A stretch of 64,000 nucleotides of DNA from Stanieria cyanosphaera PCC 7437 (lineage in GTDB: Bacteria; Cyanobacteriota; Cyanobacteriia; Cyanobacteriales; Xenococcaceae). Where the stretch lies: contig NC_019748.1 of the NCBI RefSeq assembly GCF_000317575.1, forward strand, positions 1,690,001 to 1,754,000, written 5' to 3'. Shown here piece by piece: positions 35,297-44,878 of the stretch. A program made the translations under genes and the position numbers. A model generated the notes under the pieces. It did not search any database. It had not been told where the DNA came from and saw only the letters and a list, made by a program, of their open reading frames with translations. Within the stretch, counting starts at the first letter, position 1. Each line of letters opens with the position of its first letter.

Positions 35297-37507
35297 TTAA
35301 CTAGAATAAGGTTCACCAAATAAAACTAAAGAACAGTTGAGATTGTTCATCACACTTTCACTCACATCACTTACTGCTAATCCAGCTACAGTACGACGAC
35401 GTACAGAGCGTAGTATAATCAGGTCATAACTCTGAGCGCGTTCAATAATTGCTTTGGCAACATCATTATTACGAGTAGTTTTAATCATCACCTCGATATT
35501 TGGTTGCAGATATTCAACCATGCTTTTGAGTTGAGTTTTAAAAGATTTTAATTCTTCCTTGGAAGTTTTACGGTCACTAACATGAAACAAAGTAATCGCG
35601 GATTGATTTGCTTCTGCAAAAATTTGAGCAAAACGAATAACTCGTAAAGTTTCAGAGGTAATATTTTTAACAGGAACTAAAATTTGTTGGATATTAGTTG
35701 GTTGAGTTAACAACCGCATTACAGCCACAGGACAATGGGAACACCAAAAGACACTATCAATCACATTACCAAACAAACGTGAAAGATTTGGTCCTAATAG
35801 TCTTGAGCGCAAACGATTGGTTTGACTCCAACCCATGATAATTAAACTGGCGTTATGTTCTCTAGCAGTGCGGGTAATACCCTGAACAATATCATCATCA
35901 ATCCTAATCACTGGTTTTCCTGGAATTTTAAAGTCTTCAGTAACAGTTAAAGCATTTTTTAATAATTGGCGACTGTGTTGAATAGCTTTGGTTAAATCAG
36001 GATCGTCCATATTAACCTGTGCTTTAGCGATCGAAACAGGAATAACTATTCCTGATTCATGGCGAGCAATTAAAGCACCCATTTCAATCAAATATCTCTC
36101 TGTTTGAGGATTAGCAACTGGTACAACCACTCGAAATAGAGGAGAAGGAGAGGTGTCATTAAGATTAAGAGTTTGTTCTGCTTGAGATGTTTGAGAAGCT
36201 AAAAATTGATTTGTCTGAGGACTCAATTGAGCAGCAACATCGGGAGATAAAAACCCTGAATCAACCACAGGATTAGAATTATCCAGGTCTAAATTGAGAA
36301 CAAAATCTTGATTAGCTAAATTATTATTGGCAACGGTTAGTTTACGAGCAAATTTATCCGTTAAAATTGGACCCAAAATAGACGTAACCAGCATTAAAAC
36401 AATTACTGTATTAAAAACTGATTGACTAATTACTCCAGCATTTAAACCGACTAAAGCAGCAGCTAAAGTAGCAGCTACCTGGGGTAAAGATAAAGACCAC
36501 ATGGTAATTGTTTCATCCCAACTGTAGTGATACAGTAACTTCACTACAAATGCAGCCAAAAATTTACTTAGAATGAGTCCACCAACAATGGCAAGGGTTA
36601 AGGGAAGCTCTGAACTAAGAGTTTTGATAAAGCCACTAATATCAAGTAATAAACCCATTCCCACAAAAAAACAAGGAATAAATAAGGTACTACCGACAAA
36701 TTCAACTTTTTCTTTAACCTGACTTTTTCCAACTACATCATTTACTGCTAATCCTGCTAAAAATGCACCGACAATATTTTCTACATCAATAATTTGCGCT
36801 CCAACCGCAGCTAAAAATACTGCTAAGAGAATAAATAAAAATTGATTACTTTCTTGATTTCCTGTGCGACGAAAATACTCTTTACCCGCCCAATCAAAAC
36901 CAAATAAAACTATTGCACTATAAATTCCTAGGGTAACTAACTGAATTACTAAACTTAGGGGAGTAAATTCTCCTGCATTAATTGAGATACAGATAGCTAA
37001 AACTAATAAGGCAGAAATATCAGTAAAAATTGTCGCCCCAATTGTAACTGTAACTGCCTGATTATTGACTATTCCTAAACGATTGACAATCGGATAAGCC
37101 AACAGAGTATGGGAAGCTAGCAAAGAACCGATGAGAACTGAAGCATTTAAATTCATCCCAAATAACAGTCCGATTAGCGTACCACAAGTTAAAGGGATTA
37201 TAAAAGTAGCAAATCCAAATCCTAGCGAACGATTTTTAGTTTTACGAAAATCAGCTAAATCTATTTCTAAGCCTGCGACGAACATCAAATAAATTTTGCC
37301 GATATCTGATAGCAACTTAATTGTTTCGCTTTTAGGATCTAGTAATCCCAATCCATCAGAACCAAGAATAACCCCAGCAAACAACAATCCTACTAATCCG
37401 GGAAGTCGCAATTTTTCAAAGATTGGTGGTAGAGTCAGAATGACTAACAGTAGCAGGGTAAAAGAAACTATCGGACTAGTAATAAATTGGGCAAAGTTTT
37501 GTTCCAT
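35297..37507 (-). CDS. CPA2 cation:proton antiporter with tandem USP domains
   Basis: 736 residues. Residues 1-390 hold about twelve membrane spans of the Na+/H+ or K+/H+ exchanger domain (LFAGVILGSDGLGLLDP, MFVAGLEIDLADFRK, ATIFTDISALLVLA, IVGAFLAGLAVNDVVG). After a polar linker come two universal-stress-protein-like domains (about 445-590 and 595-735), the first with the G-x-x-x-x-R-L type motif LIIMGWSQTNRLRSRLLG. The USP domains probably bind nucleotides and gate exchange. Its partner ion cannot be told from sequence. It is followed by the thf1 terminator in convergent orientation. Confidence 0.9.
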   Translation of the reverse strand: MEQNFAQFITSPIVSFTLLLLVILTLPPIFEKLRLPGLVGLLFAGVILGSDGLGLLDPKSETIKLLSDIGKIYLMFVAGLEIDLADFRKTKNRSLGFGFATFIIPLTCGTLIGLLFGMNLNASVLIGSLLASHTLLAYPIVNRLGIVNNQAVTVTIGATIFTDISALLVLAICISINAGEFTPLSLVIQLVTLGIYSAIVLFGFDWAGKEYFRRTGNQESNQFLFILLAVFLAAVGAQIIDVENIVGAFLAGLAVNDVVGKSQVKEKVEFVGSTLFIPCFFVGMGLLLDISGFIKTLSSELPLTLAIVGGLILSKFLAAFVVKLLYHYSWDETITMWSLSLPQVAATLAAALVGLNAGVISQSVFNTVIVLMLVTSILGPILTDKFARKLTVANNNLANQDFVLNLDLDNSNPVVDSGFLSPDVAAQLSPQTNQFLASQTSQAEQTLNLNDTSPSPLFRVVVPVANPQTERYLIEMGALIARHESGIVIPVSIAKAQVNMDDPDLTKAIQHSRQLLKNALTVTEDFKIPGKPVIRIDDDIVQGITRTAREHNASLIIMGWSQTNRLRSRLLGPNLSRLFGNVIDSVFWCSHCPVAVMRLLTQPTNIQQILVPVKNITSETLRVIRFAQIFAEANQSAITLFHVSDRKTSKEELKSFKTQLKSMVEYLQPNIEVMIKTTRNNDVAKAIIERAQSYDLIILRSVRRRTVAGLAVSDVSESVMNNLNCSLVLFGEPYSS

Positions 37508-37692
37508 AGTGGCTCATAGGAAATAACCATCCTCAATATATGGGATAATTACTCTAAATCTTCCTTTCTAAAGAAGGATTTAGTTTCTACGAAAACTAAT
37601 ATAATTGAACTAATAGTTGAGCCTAGTTACTAGTTATGCGATCGCAATTGGAGGAAATAAACTGATAACTAGATCAAGATTAAGTAGCAAAA

Positions 37693-38568
37693 CTAAGGAT
37701 TACAGTATAAACAATAACCAGGCTCTGCAAATTTTTTACCCTGGGGATATATTCTAGTTTCTTGAAATTGGCATTTTTGACATTGATGTATTTCAGCCAA
37801 AATTAAGTTAGTCGGAAAATGACACCAAGCACAAGGTAAACCTTGCTTTTGTTCAATCTGATCAAATCCAGGACAACCACATTGAGGGCATAATTGAGCA
37901 ATTTTTTGAATTAAATTAAGGGTCGCTTGTTTAATTACTTGCATTCGAGTAGGATTGCACATAGCTCGTAAATCTGTTTCTAGATAGACTGTGTCTTGAG
38001 CATTTTTTTGTAAGAGGAAATCAACTATTTCGATTAATGTTTTTGGTTGATTGATTCCTTTGAAAATTTCTTCCTGTCTGTTAGTATCGGGGTCAGACAT
38101 TACTACTAAACTATGCTCAGGAAAACCAATCTGTTGAGCAAATTCTAAAGCTTCTGCACTATTTTTTACGTAGCGATGATTATAATTAGTTTCTGTAGAT
38201 AATTGTTCTCCTACTATTTCCAGATTATTAACTCGGTCTAATAATAAAACTAATTCGCGATCGCAAGCAAGAAAAGGCAAATGAGGATGGGGAAAAAATG
38301 CTCCTTCACTAGCTAAAGCTAAAGTTTCTCCTGTTAATTCTAAAACCACTTCTGCTTTACGACGGGCTGCTGCCAATTGATTACCCACTCTAGGAATATC
38401 TCTAGTAAATGTTCCAAAGCGATCGCTATTAAAGTTTTCTGGTACAATGACTTTGACTCCAAATTCTTGAGCAAAAAGAGGAGCAATTACTTGTTCTTTT
38501 TGATGCATAGTTGCTAAAACAGCAGTACGATTCATCAACCAAGAATGATCTTTAGTTTGGTGATTCAT
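37693..38568 (-). CDS. DUF6671 family protein with C-terminal zinc-ribbon-like cysteines
   Basis: 291 residues. The N-terminal two thirds contain NRTAVLATMHQKEQVIAPLF, GLTF-like strands and TDLRAMCNPTRMQVI. The C-terminus has three C-x2-C pairs (CPQCGCPGF, CAWCHF, CQKCQF) and a closing CLYC, compatible with two zinc ribbons. The wording fits the DUF6671 family as I recall it; the molecular function is unknown. A second Met 12 codons in (MNRTAV) could be the true start. The zinc ribbons suggest nucleic-acid or protein binding, which is inference. Confidence 0.75.
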   Translation of the reverse strand: MNHQTKDHSWLMNRTAVLATMHQKEQVIAPLFAQEFGVKVIVPENFNSDRFGTFTRDIPRVGNQLAAARRKAEVVLELTGETLALASEGAFFPHPHLPFLACDRELVLLLDRVNNLEIVGEQLSTETNYNHRYVKNSAEALEFAQQIGFPEHSLVVMSDPDTNRQEEIFKGINQPKTLIEIVDFLLQKNAQDTVYLETDLRAMCNPTRMQVIKQATLNLIQKIAQLCPQCGCPGFDQIEQKQGLPCAWCHFPTNLILAEIHQCQKCQFQETRIYPQGKKFAEPGYCLYCNP

Positions 38569-38698
38569 GCAAGCATCCTTTGATTACCAATAATAAAAAC
38601 TAAAGCGAGTAACTATCAGTAATCAAGTTAGATAGTACTCGCTATTTCAAGATAATTAAAACGCTCTCAGCATTCACAAAAAGAGGCAAGATTGACAA

Positions 38699-40096
38699 TT
38701 AAGACTCTGCTAAATCTGCTTGTTCGATAGCTTCTTCATCTCCTTTAAAAGCCCAACGTAATAAAGGTGGAGCTAAAAAGGTAGTTAAAATTACCATAAT
38801 AATAATGGCAGCTTCCAAAGGTTTACTCAGCACGCCACTAGCTGAACCAATTCCAGCAAAAACTAATCCTACTTCACCCCGAGGAATCATTCCTATCCCA
38901 ATGGCTAAACGATTAATTTGCGGTTGATTAAAGACTGCCCAACCAGTGATCACTTTACCAATAATTGCCACTACAATTAAAAAAGCAGCAATAACTAACC
39001 CTTCACGATTTTCAGCAATTGCAGGATTGAGGACTCCTAAATCTGCTTTCGCACCGACGGTAACAAAGAAAATTGGCACTAAAATATCAGCAATAGGAAT
39101 TACCTGTTGATCCAATTCTTTGCGTTTATCAGTTTCATCTAGAACTAAACCCGCAGCAAAAGCACCTAAAATAGCTTCCAAATGAATGGCATTAGCGATA
39201 AATGCCATTGAAAAAGCAAAAACAAGCGCAGGAATAACTAAATTACCTCTAGTTTGTAGTTTATCCGCGATCGCAATAAAACTTTTATTAAAAAACTTAC
39301 CTAAAAAGATAGCACCAAGAAGAAAGACTGTAGCACTAACAATTAAATAAACTACATTGAGAAAATCTATTTCCCCTGTTTTTGCCAAACTAGCAACTAC
39401 CGCTAAAACGATAATACCAAGAACGTCATCAATTACCGCAGCACCAACAATAATTTGACCTTCTTTAGATTTAAGATGACCTAATTCCGAAAGTACTTTG
39501 GAAGTAATACCAATACTGGTAGCAGTTAAAGCAGCACCTGCAAAAATAGCGGGAATGGCAGGCATCCCAAAAATTAACATTAAACCAATCGTACCAGCAG
39601 CAAAAGGAACAGCAACTCCTACCACAGCAACAATAGCTGCTTGATAACCAACTTTTTGTAATTCTCTTAAATCTGACTCTAAACCAATTTCAAATAAAAG
39701 AATAATTACCCCAAGTTCGGCTAAAACTGAAATAACTTCACTTTGGGCAGCAAAAACACTCTCTGCACTTTCAGGATTTAAACCACCAATCCCTTGTAAA
39801 ATGGTCATTAAGACAGAATCACTAGCTGCTGCACCTGTTTCAGGAAAGACAATTAAATGAAAAGCAGAAACCCCGACAATTACACCACCGACTAATTCTC
39901 CTAGTACCGGAGGTAAATCAAAATACCGAGAAATTTCTCCTCCTAGTTTACTAGCTAGATAAATTACCACCAAACTGAGTAAAACTGAGGTTAAAACCAT
40001 CGTCGCATCAGCAGATTCGGTTGCAGTTGCCAGAATTGGAGTTGGTAAAATATTGGTTAAAGCAGCAAATTCATTAACTATTAAATTAATCATCAT
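38699..40096 (-). CDS. nhaS3: Na+/H+ antiporter, NhaS3-like (CPA2)
   Basis: 465 residues from ATG at 40096 (tandem ATGs 40096/40093); a TTG at 40138 would read through the intercistronic inverted repeat and is rejected. About twelve membrane spans, with family motifs LGELVGGVIVGVSAFHL, ILLFEIGLESDL, GAAVIDDVLGIIVLAVVA (ion-binding DD) and FFVTVGAKADL. It looks like the Synechocystis NhaS3 thylakoid antiporter. The gene directly follows bicA on the same strand, so export of the Na+ brought in with bicarbonate is a sensible role. Confidence 0.85.
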   Translation of the reverse strand: MMINLIVNEFAALTNILPTPILATATESADATMVLTSVLLSLVVIYLASKLGGEISRYFDLPPVLGELVGGVIVGVSAFHLIVFPETGAAASDSVLMTILQGIGGLNPESAESVFAAQSEVISVLAELGVIILLFEIGLESDLRELQKVGYQAAIVAVVGVAVPFAAGTIGLMLIFGMPAIPAIFAGAALTATSIGITSKVLSELGHLKSKEGQIIVGAAVIDDVLGIIVLAVVASLAKTGEIDFLNVVYLIVSATVFLLGAIFLGKFFNKSFIAIADKLQTRGNLVIPALVFAFSMAFIANAIHLEAILGAFAAGLVLDETDKRKELDQQVIPIADILVPIFFVTVGAKADLGVLNPAIAENREGLVIAAFLIVVAIIGKVITGWAVFNQPQINRLAIGIGMIPRGEVGLVFAGIGSASGVLSKPLEAAIIIMVILTTFLAPPLLRWAFKGDEEAIEQADLAES

Positions 40097-40130
40097 AAAT
40101 TTATTTTGGTTAATGGCAAACAAAAGTAGA

Positions 40131-40172
40131 GTGGGCAAAATTAGTTTTTGAGTATGCTATTGGTTTGCCCAC
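40131..40172 (-). other. intercistronic inverted repeat between bicA and the antiporter gene
   Basis: GTGGGCAAA (40131-40139) and TTTGCCCAC (40164-40172) are perfect 9-bp arms with a 24-base loop. No U-tract follows on the minus strand, so it may be a stabiliser or partial terminator that lowers antiporter expression relative to bicA. Confidence 0.5.
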
Positions 40173-40192
40173 CTTATTTAAAAGGCATAAAT

Positions 40193-41902
40193 TTAGATCG
40201 CAGGATCGAGATTAGTAGGATAATCGCCAGTAGCATTAAAACCAGCTTCAACTACATTGCCACCAGTTAAAGTAACAGCTTGTTGTAGTGCTTCAAGACG
40301 ATTAGGAATAAAGTTTTGGGCAGGAACAAATCTTTGAATACCTAAACGTTCTAAGCGAGTCATTACTTTTTGAGTTGCACCGACCACAAAAACATGAAGT
40401 CCTTTATCCGCAGCATCTTGAATGGCATTCTCAATCGCTAAAGCAGCAGTTACACCCACCATTGGCACATCACTTAAATCCATAATCAAAGCATCCGCAT
40501 CAGGCATAGCTGAGTGTTCACGAGCAATAGCTTTTGCAACGCCAAAGATCATTGGCCCGCTGAGATAAAAGAGGAGAACACGACCATTAGCACGGTCTAG
40601 TAATCGTTTTTCTTCAGGAGTCAGATTAATATCATCATCAGCATCACTAATAGTCTTAACTTCTTGAGAGCGAAGCTCAGAAAGACGATCAATGGTTAAA
40701 ATATTAGCAATAAAGACCCCAACACCAACTGCAACAATCAAATCAACAAAAACAGTTAGAAATAACACACCGTACATAATCAAAGTACCTTTAACTGATA
40801 CTTTGTGAGAACGTTTGAGGAAACTCCAGTCGAGAATATCTAACCCCACTTTGAGAGCAATACCTGCTAATACTGCCATGGGAATTGGTTCGGTTAGGTT
40901 AGCAGCACCCAAAACAACTACTAATAAAATTAAGGCACGAGTAATACCAGATAAAGCGGAAGTAGCACCAGTCTGAATATTAACTACTGTACCCATCGTT
41001 GCACCAGCACCAGGTAATCCTCCACAGATACCAGAAACTAAGTTACCAATACCTTGCCCAATTAATTCTTTATTCGATTTATGTTCAGTACGAGTTAAAC
41101 TATCAGCAATTACTGCGGTGAGTAAGGTATCAATACATCCCAACATTCCTAACACAATTGCATCAACAAAAATAAGTGTTAGTTGAGCAGGAGTAAAAAC
41201 GGGCATCTGGAATTGTGGTAATCCCATTGGGATTTCGCCAATTCTTCTAATCTCTGCATTACCAAAGAAAACAAGGGAAACTACTGTCCCAATAATCAAA
41301 GCTACTAATTGAGGTGGAGCATAGCGTTTGAATTTCGATGGCATTAAGAAAATAATTGCCAGGGTTAAAATTCCTAAAATAGCTTCTATGGGATTAATAT
41401 TGGAAAGCAGTTCGGGTATTGCTTGAACTGTACCTAATACCCCACCTTTTGGACTAGGTTGTCCGACAAAAGGAGCAATCTGAAGAATAACTAGAATCAC
41501 TCCAATCCCAGACATAAAGCCAGAGATAACACTATAGGGCATCAGAGTGATGTATTTACCCAGTCTAAAGAAACCAAACAGAATTTGAAAAATCCCTGCT
41601 AACATAACAACGGTGAATGCCATCGCCATGCCATTTTCAGGATCAGAAGCTGTTAGCTTGGCAATTACCGCAGTCATGACTACAGTCATTGGTCCGGTCG
41701 GCTCAGAAATTAATGTCGGTGTACCGCCAAATAAAGCAGCAAAAAAGCCAACACAGACTGCACCCCATAAACCTGCTACTGGGCCAGCCCCAGAGGCAAC
41801 CCCGAAGGCGAGAGCTAGGGGTAAGGAGACAACTGCGGTAGTTAAACCACCAAATAGATCTCCTCGTAAATTTCTAAAATTAATTTTGTTGGTTATGTTC
41901 AT
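40193..41902 (-). CDS. bicA: SulP-family Na+-dependent bicarbonate transporter
   Basis: 569 residues. The membrane domain (about 1-405) opens with FRNLRGDLFGGLTTAVVSLPLALAFGVASGAGPVAGLWGA and holds ISEPTGPMTVVMTAVIA, ADSLTRTEHKSNKELIGQG and CGGLPGAGATMGTVVNIQTG, closely matching cyanobacterial BicA. The cytosolic C-terminus (about 430-550) is a STAS domain. BicA imports HCO3- with Na+ across the plasma membrane for the CO2-concentrating mechanism. It is followed by the NhaS3-like gene, probably in one transcript. Confidence 0.93.
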   Translation of the reverse strand: MNITNKINFRNLRGDLFGGLTTAVVSLPLALAFGVASGAGPVAGLWGAVCVGFFAALFGGTPTLISEPTGPMTVVMTAVIAKLTASDPENGMAMAFTVVMLAGIFQILFGFFRLGKYITLMPYSVISGFMSGIGVILVILQIAPFVGQPSPKGGVLGTVQAIPELLSNINPIEAILGILTLAIIFLMPSKFKRYAPPQLVALIIGTVVSLVFFGNAEIRRIGEIPMGLPQFQMPVFTPAQLTLIFVDAIVLGMLGCIDTLLTAVIADSLTRTEHKSNKELIGQGIGNLVSGICGGLPGAGATMGTVVNIQTGATSALSGITRALILLVVVLGAANLTEPIPMAVLAGIALKVGLDILDWSFLKRSHKVSVKGTLIMYGVLFLTVFVDLIVAVGVGVFIANILTIDRLSELRSQEVKTISDADDDINLTPEEKRLLDRANGRVLLFYLSGPMIFGVAKAIAREHSAMPDADALIMDLSDVPMVGVTAALAIENAIQDAADKGLHVFVVGATQKVMTRLERLGIQRFVPAQNFIPNRLEALQQAVTLTGGNVVEAGFNATGDYPTNLDPAI

Positions 41903-42588
41903 TGTCTCTAATTGATTTTGCTTTGGAAAATCTGAAAGATGAAATAAAAAGCTGGGATTGCAGTTTGCAGAGACGAAATACTTTGAAGACTGCCAGACGC
42001 GATCGCGCTAAAAATGAGCGAAATAATTAAAAGATAATTAAAGATTAAAACTTTTTGTGTATCAGTAACTATGCAATTTGCTCTAAAAAACTTGTCATTT
42101 TCATAGAAGAAGACAAATAGCTGAGAAACAGCCAAATGAAATTTTAAGCTCTAGAGTAAAGTAAACAAGTCACTGATATAGAAAGCGAGCAAATTAAGGC
42201 AGCAATCAGTTTCTTTGATTAAGATTTTTTTGCATAAAAACCCCTATTAACTTGATTTAGTTAATCCAAATTCAAATTTATGATTCAATTTTTTTTCTCT
42301 ACTTACCGTTTTTAGTGGCAACGGCAAAAACAAAGAAAATCTAAAATTGATATTTTTCTATTTTTTTTCAAAACTCATAGTAATTAGTCTATATTAAAAT
42401 CGCCAAAAAACAAATTTTAATAATTAACTTTTGTTAATTATCGATAAAATTTTTACTTATCAAATTTTGGGACGTGGTGAATTACGAATAAAGAGGACAA
42501 GATATGAACCGTAGAGATAATTTATGAATTATCCCTATAGAAAAATCTGATGTTATGACCAAATAACGTGGTGCTATATCACTACAAA
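41903..42588. other. 686-bp intergenic region upstream of bicA
   Basis: AT-rich. A 75-codon minus-strand frame (41908-42135) has no recognisable features and is probably chance. A perfect 7-bp hairpin occurs at 42516-42533 (GATAATT, loop TATG, AATTATC), close to the downstream TPR gene. The length is in keeping with a regulated bicA promoter, but no operator could be identified. Confidence 0.35.
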
Positions 42589-42963
42589 CTAAGGTTTTGA
42601 TTGCGGATTTTGAGACGATTGTTGTTTAACAGCTTCGAGTAGTGCTTTAAGTTCTGGTTCTTGAGGATACAATTGAACTAGTTTTTCTAAAGGTTCAATA
42701 GCTCCTGGTAAATCTTGGAGAGCTAGACGAGCTTGGACTAATCCCTGTAACGCTGTTGGATTATTTGGTTCTCTAGCTAAAACTTTTTCGTAACCACGAA
42801 TTTGTGCCTGTAATTGTTCTTCATTGGAAGGAGTTGTTGCTGTAGAGGCAGGAGGTTGGGAATCGTTACTAAAAATACTACCAACTAACATAAATGCAGT
42901 TGAGCCAATAAAAGCTAAACCAAACAGTAAAACTAAAACTCTTTGTAGCGTTTTTCGATTCAT
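42589..42963 (-). CDS. small membrane-anchored TPR protein
   Basis: 124 residues. One N-terminal membrane span (about 9-28, VLVLLFGLAFIGSTAFMLVG) is followed by a low-complexity linker and about two tetratricopeptide repeats (YEKVLAREPNNPTALQGLVQARLALQD; AIEPLEKLVQLYPQEPELKALLEAV). It overlaps the upstream membrane-protein gene by 4 bp (ATGA), so the two are translated together. TPRs imply a scaffold role; the partner is unknown. Confidence 0.8.
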   Translation of the reverse strand: MNRKTLQRVLVLLFGLAFIGSTAFMLVGSIFSNDSQPPASTATTPSNEEQLQAQIRGYEKVLAREPNNPTALQGLVQARLALQDLPGAIEPLEKLVQLYPQEPELKALLEAVKQQSSQNPQSKP

Positions 42964-43457
42964 TGAACAGTCTTTAAACCCCAGGTATAAAAAGCAAGTA
43001 CACCACTACCAAATCCTAACAAACATAAAATAACCAGAATCATAGTGGCTCGCGATCTACTATAACCTGCTGTTTGTAAATCCAGTTTAACTAATATTCC
43101 CGCAGCTAATAAGATAAAAAATTCGGCAAAAACTTCTAGCCATTGAACAATTAAGGCAAAAGCTAAAGCTCCGATAAATATTGAGAGAAAAGCTCTTGCT
43201 TCCGATTGCAGCCAACTATTGAGACTTACAGTCATCAAAGCAATTGGAGCAGTAAAAGCTATAGAAATTAATAAAATCCAAAAGATTCCTAACCCGTAAA
43301 GAAGAGAAGCGATTAGATCTTTTTCTAATACCCAATAAAATAAATTACCATGTTCAATTAAAACTACTGCCCAACGAGCATAAAGCCAACCGTAAGTAGC
43401 ATAAGTAACAAGTAAAAGCGTTGTAGATAACCAAGAAACTTTTTTGAGCCTAAGCAT
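42960..43457 (-). CDS. conserved membrane protein of unknown function
   Basis: 165 residues with four to five hydrophobic segments (about 8-28, 48-75, 92-108, 110-125 and 138-158). No enzyme or transporter motif was recognised. The 4-bp overlap with the following membrane-anchored TPR gene suggests that the two products form a membrane complex; this is inference from layout only. Confidence 0.7.
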   Translation of the reverse strand: MLRLKKVSWLSTTLLLVTYATYGWLYARWAVVLIEHGNLFYWVLEKDLIASLLYGLGIFWILLISIAFTAPIALMTVSLNSWLQSEARAFLSIFIGALAFALIVQWLEVFAEFFILLAAGILVKLDLQTAGYSRSRATMILVILCLLGFGSGVLAFYTWGLKTVQ

Positions 43458-43470
43458 TCATCATTAAAAG

Positions 43471-43498
43471 CTGGTAATTGGTAATTGATAATTGATAA
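43471..43498. repeat. heptanucleotide tandem repeat
   Basis: Four contiguous 7-nt units, CTGGTAA TTGGTAA TTGATAA TTGATAA. A second, degenerate 7-nt series (CTGATTA CCTATTA CCCCTTA CCTCTTA CCGATAA) follows to about 43550. This is the STRR type of short tandem repeat known in cyanobacterial intergenic DNA. Confidence 0.7.
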
Positions 43499-43589
43499 TT
43501 AAGGTGTAAGTTGCCCTGATTACCTATTACCCCTTACCTCTTACCGATAAGATTGTTTTTAAAACAAATCGCTGTAAAGTTCCCGAAAA

Positions 43590-44075
43590 CTAGGACATAG
43601 CTTGGATAATGTAATCAAAGTATGGAGCAGCTTCTTTGGCATCTTCGTTAGTGAGAAGAGCTAAAGCAGCATCTTTCAAACAGCGAATTGCATCAACCAT
43701 TCCAGGGACAGGAACGTTTAGGGAGTTATACATTTCTCTGACACCAATTAAACCAGTGTTTTCAATTGGTTCTTTATCTCCTGAAAGTACTCCATAGGTA
43801 ACTAACCTTAAATACCAGCCAAAATCACGAATACACTGATTGTATTGCTTTTGACCGTAGGAATTACCGCCTGGAGATCTGTATTCAGGATGAATTCTGA
43901 ATAACTCTTTACTGGCTTTATCAACAATTTTCTTTTCGCTTTCTGCTAAAGTTTCAGCAATGCGTACTCGTTGTTCACCAGTTGTTAAAAATTTTTTAAT
44001 TCCTTCTAGTTCTCCGCTACTGGGATAGCGGAGTTCATCGTCGGCTTTGAGTATAACTTGACTAACTACGCTCAT
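43590..44075 (-). CDS. apcD: allophycocyanin alpha-B (terminal emitter) subunit
   Basis: 161-residue phycobiliprotein of the phycobilisome core. ApcD passes excitation energy from the core to photosystem I and is involved in state transitions. Cys81 in [13 protein letters not shown] is the phycocyanobilin attachment site. The sequence ([59 protein letters not shown]) is that of ApcD rather than ApcA. The chromophore is supplied by PcyA, also encoded in this window. It is a solitary gene, as is usual for apcD. Confidence 0.95.
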   Translation of the reverse strand: MSVVSQVILKADDELRYPSSGELEGIKKFLTTGEQRVRIAETLAESEKKIVDKASKELFRIHPEYRSPGGNSYGQKQYNQCIRDFGWYLRLVTYGVLSGDKEPIENTGLIGVREMYNSLNVPVPGMVDAIRCLKDAALALLTNEDAKEAAPYFDYIIQAMS

Positions 44076-44109
44076 GATATTGCGATCAATTTAATTAACT
44101 TCAATAATC

Positions 44110-44862
44110 TTAGTATGTTAGCGACGGGCAATTCGTAAAAATATCTTGCCATTCGGCAGCAGATAAAGGTTGCTCGATCAAATTAATTTTAAAACACTGG
44201 CTAGCTGCTTTGGTCAAGACTTCTGAAATCTTAGCAGTAGAAAAATTAACTGAGTTGGGTAGTAAGTTTTTGATTGGTTGAGGGGCTGGTTGAGCAAAGA
44301 CTTGAGTGTATAATTCTGGTTCGGTCGCGATCGCCATTGAACCATGTTGTAAAATAGCTTTACCTTGGCGTAGTTGCGCGCTACCAATTACTTTAGCTCC
44401 TGTTGCAGTAATTAAGTCTGCACTCGTTGCTGTGGCAAAACAATTATCTTGATCACGATAAGAACTAGTATCTTTACCATAAGATAAATGCAGTCCAAGC
44501 GATCGCCATCCTGTCATTAAAAACTGACAAATTTGTTGATAAACTTCTAATCTTTTCCCTCGCTCAAAAGAAGCAATAACTGCATAAGTCAGATCTCCTT
44601 GATGTAATACTGCCCTGCCTCCAGTCGGACGACGAACTATTTGCAAAGGTTTTCCTTGCCAAGTTAGCTCGTGCCAAAACGAAGGATAATCTTTTTGATG
44701 ATAGCCTACAGAAATGGTTGCTTCAGACCATGTATAAAATCGTAAAGTAGGCGGATGTTGTTTTTGTTTGTGTTGTTGAAGTAACCAAAGATCTATTGCC
44801 ATTTGAACTTCCCCAGAGGCTGACATTAAAGGAAGTAAACGCCAAACTTGTTCATTCATCAA
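44110..44862 (-). CDS. lipoate-protein ligase A / biotin-lipoate ligase family protein
   Basis: 250 residues of the BPL/LplA fold. The signature RRPTGGRAVLHQGDLTYAVI binds the acyl-adenylate, and AKVIGSAQLRQGKAILQHGSM contains the conserved catalytic Lys. It may attach lipoate or octanoate to dehydrogenase or glycine-cleavage domains; a LipM-like octanoyltransferase role is an alternative. It starts 17 bp after the YbjN-domain gene stop on the same strand and is probably co-transcribed with it. Confidence 0.85.
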   Translation of the reverse strand: MMNEQVWRLLPLMSASGEVQMAIDLWLLQQHKQKQHPPTLRFYTWSEATISVGYHQKDYPSFWHELTWQGKPLQIVRRPTGGRAVLHQGDLTYAVIASFERGKRLEVYQQICQFLMTGWRSLGLHLSYGKDTSSYRDQDNCFATATSADLITATGAKVIGSAQLRQGKAILQHGSMAIATEPELYTQVFAQPAPQPIKNLLPNSVNFSTAKISEVLTKAASQCFKINLIEQPLSAAEWQDIFTNCPSLTY

Positions 44863-44878
44863 GGAGGATCACTGCTAA

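Noticed and set aside
40097-40138. TTG-initiated N-terminal extension of the NhaS3-like antiporter
   Set aside because: It would be encoded by the arm of the intercistronic inverted repeat; tandem ATGs at 40096/40093 give the normal N-terminus.
41908-42135. 75-codon minus-strand frame upstream of bicA
   Set aside because: No Shine-Dalgarno, no family resemblance and strongly AT-driven composition; probably chance.
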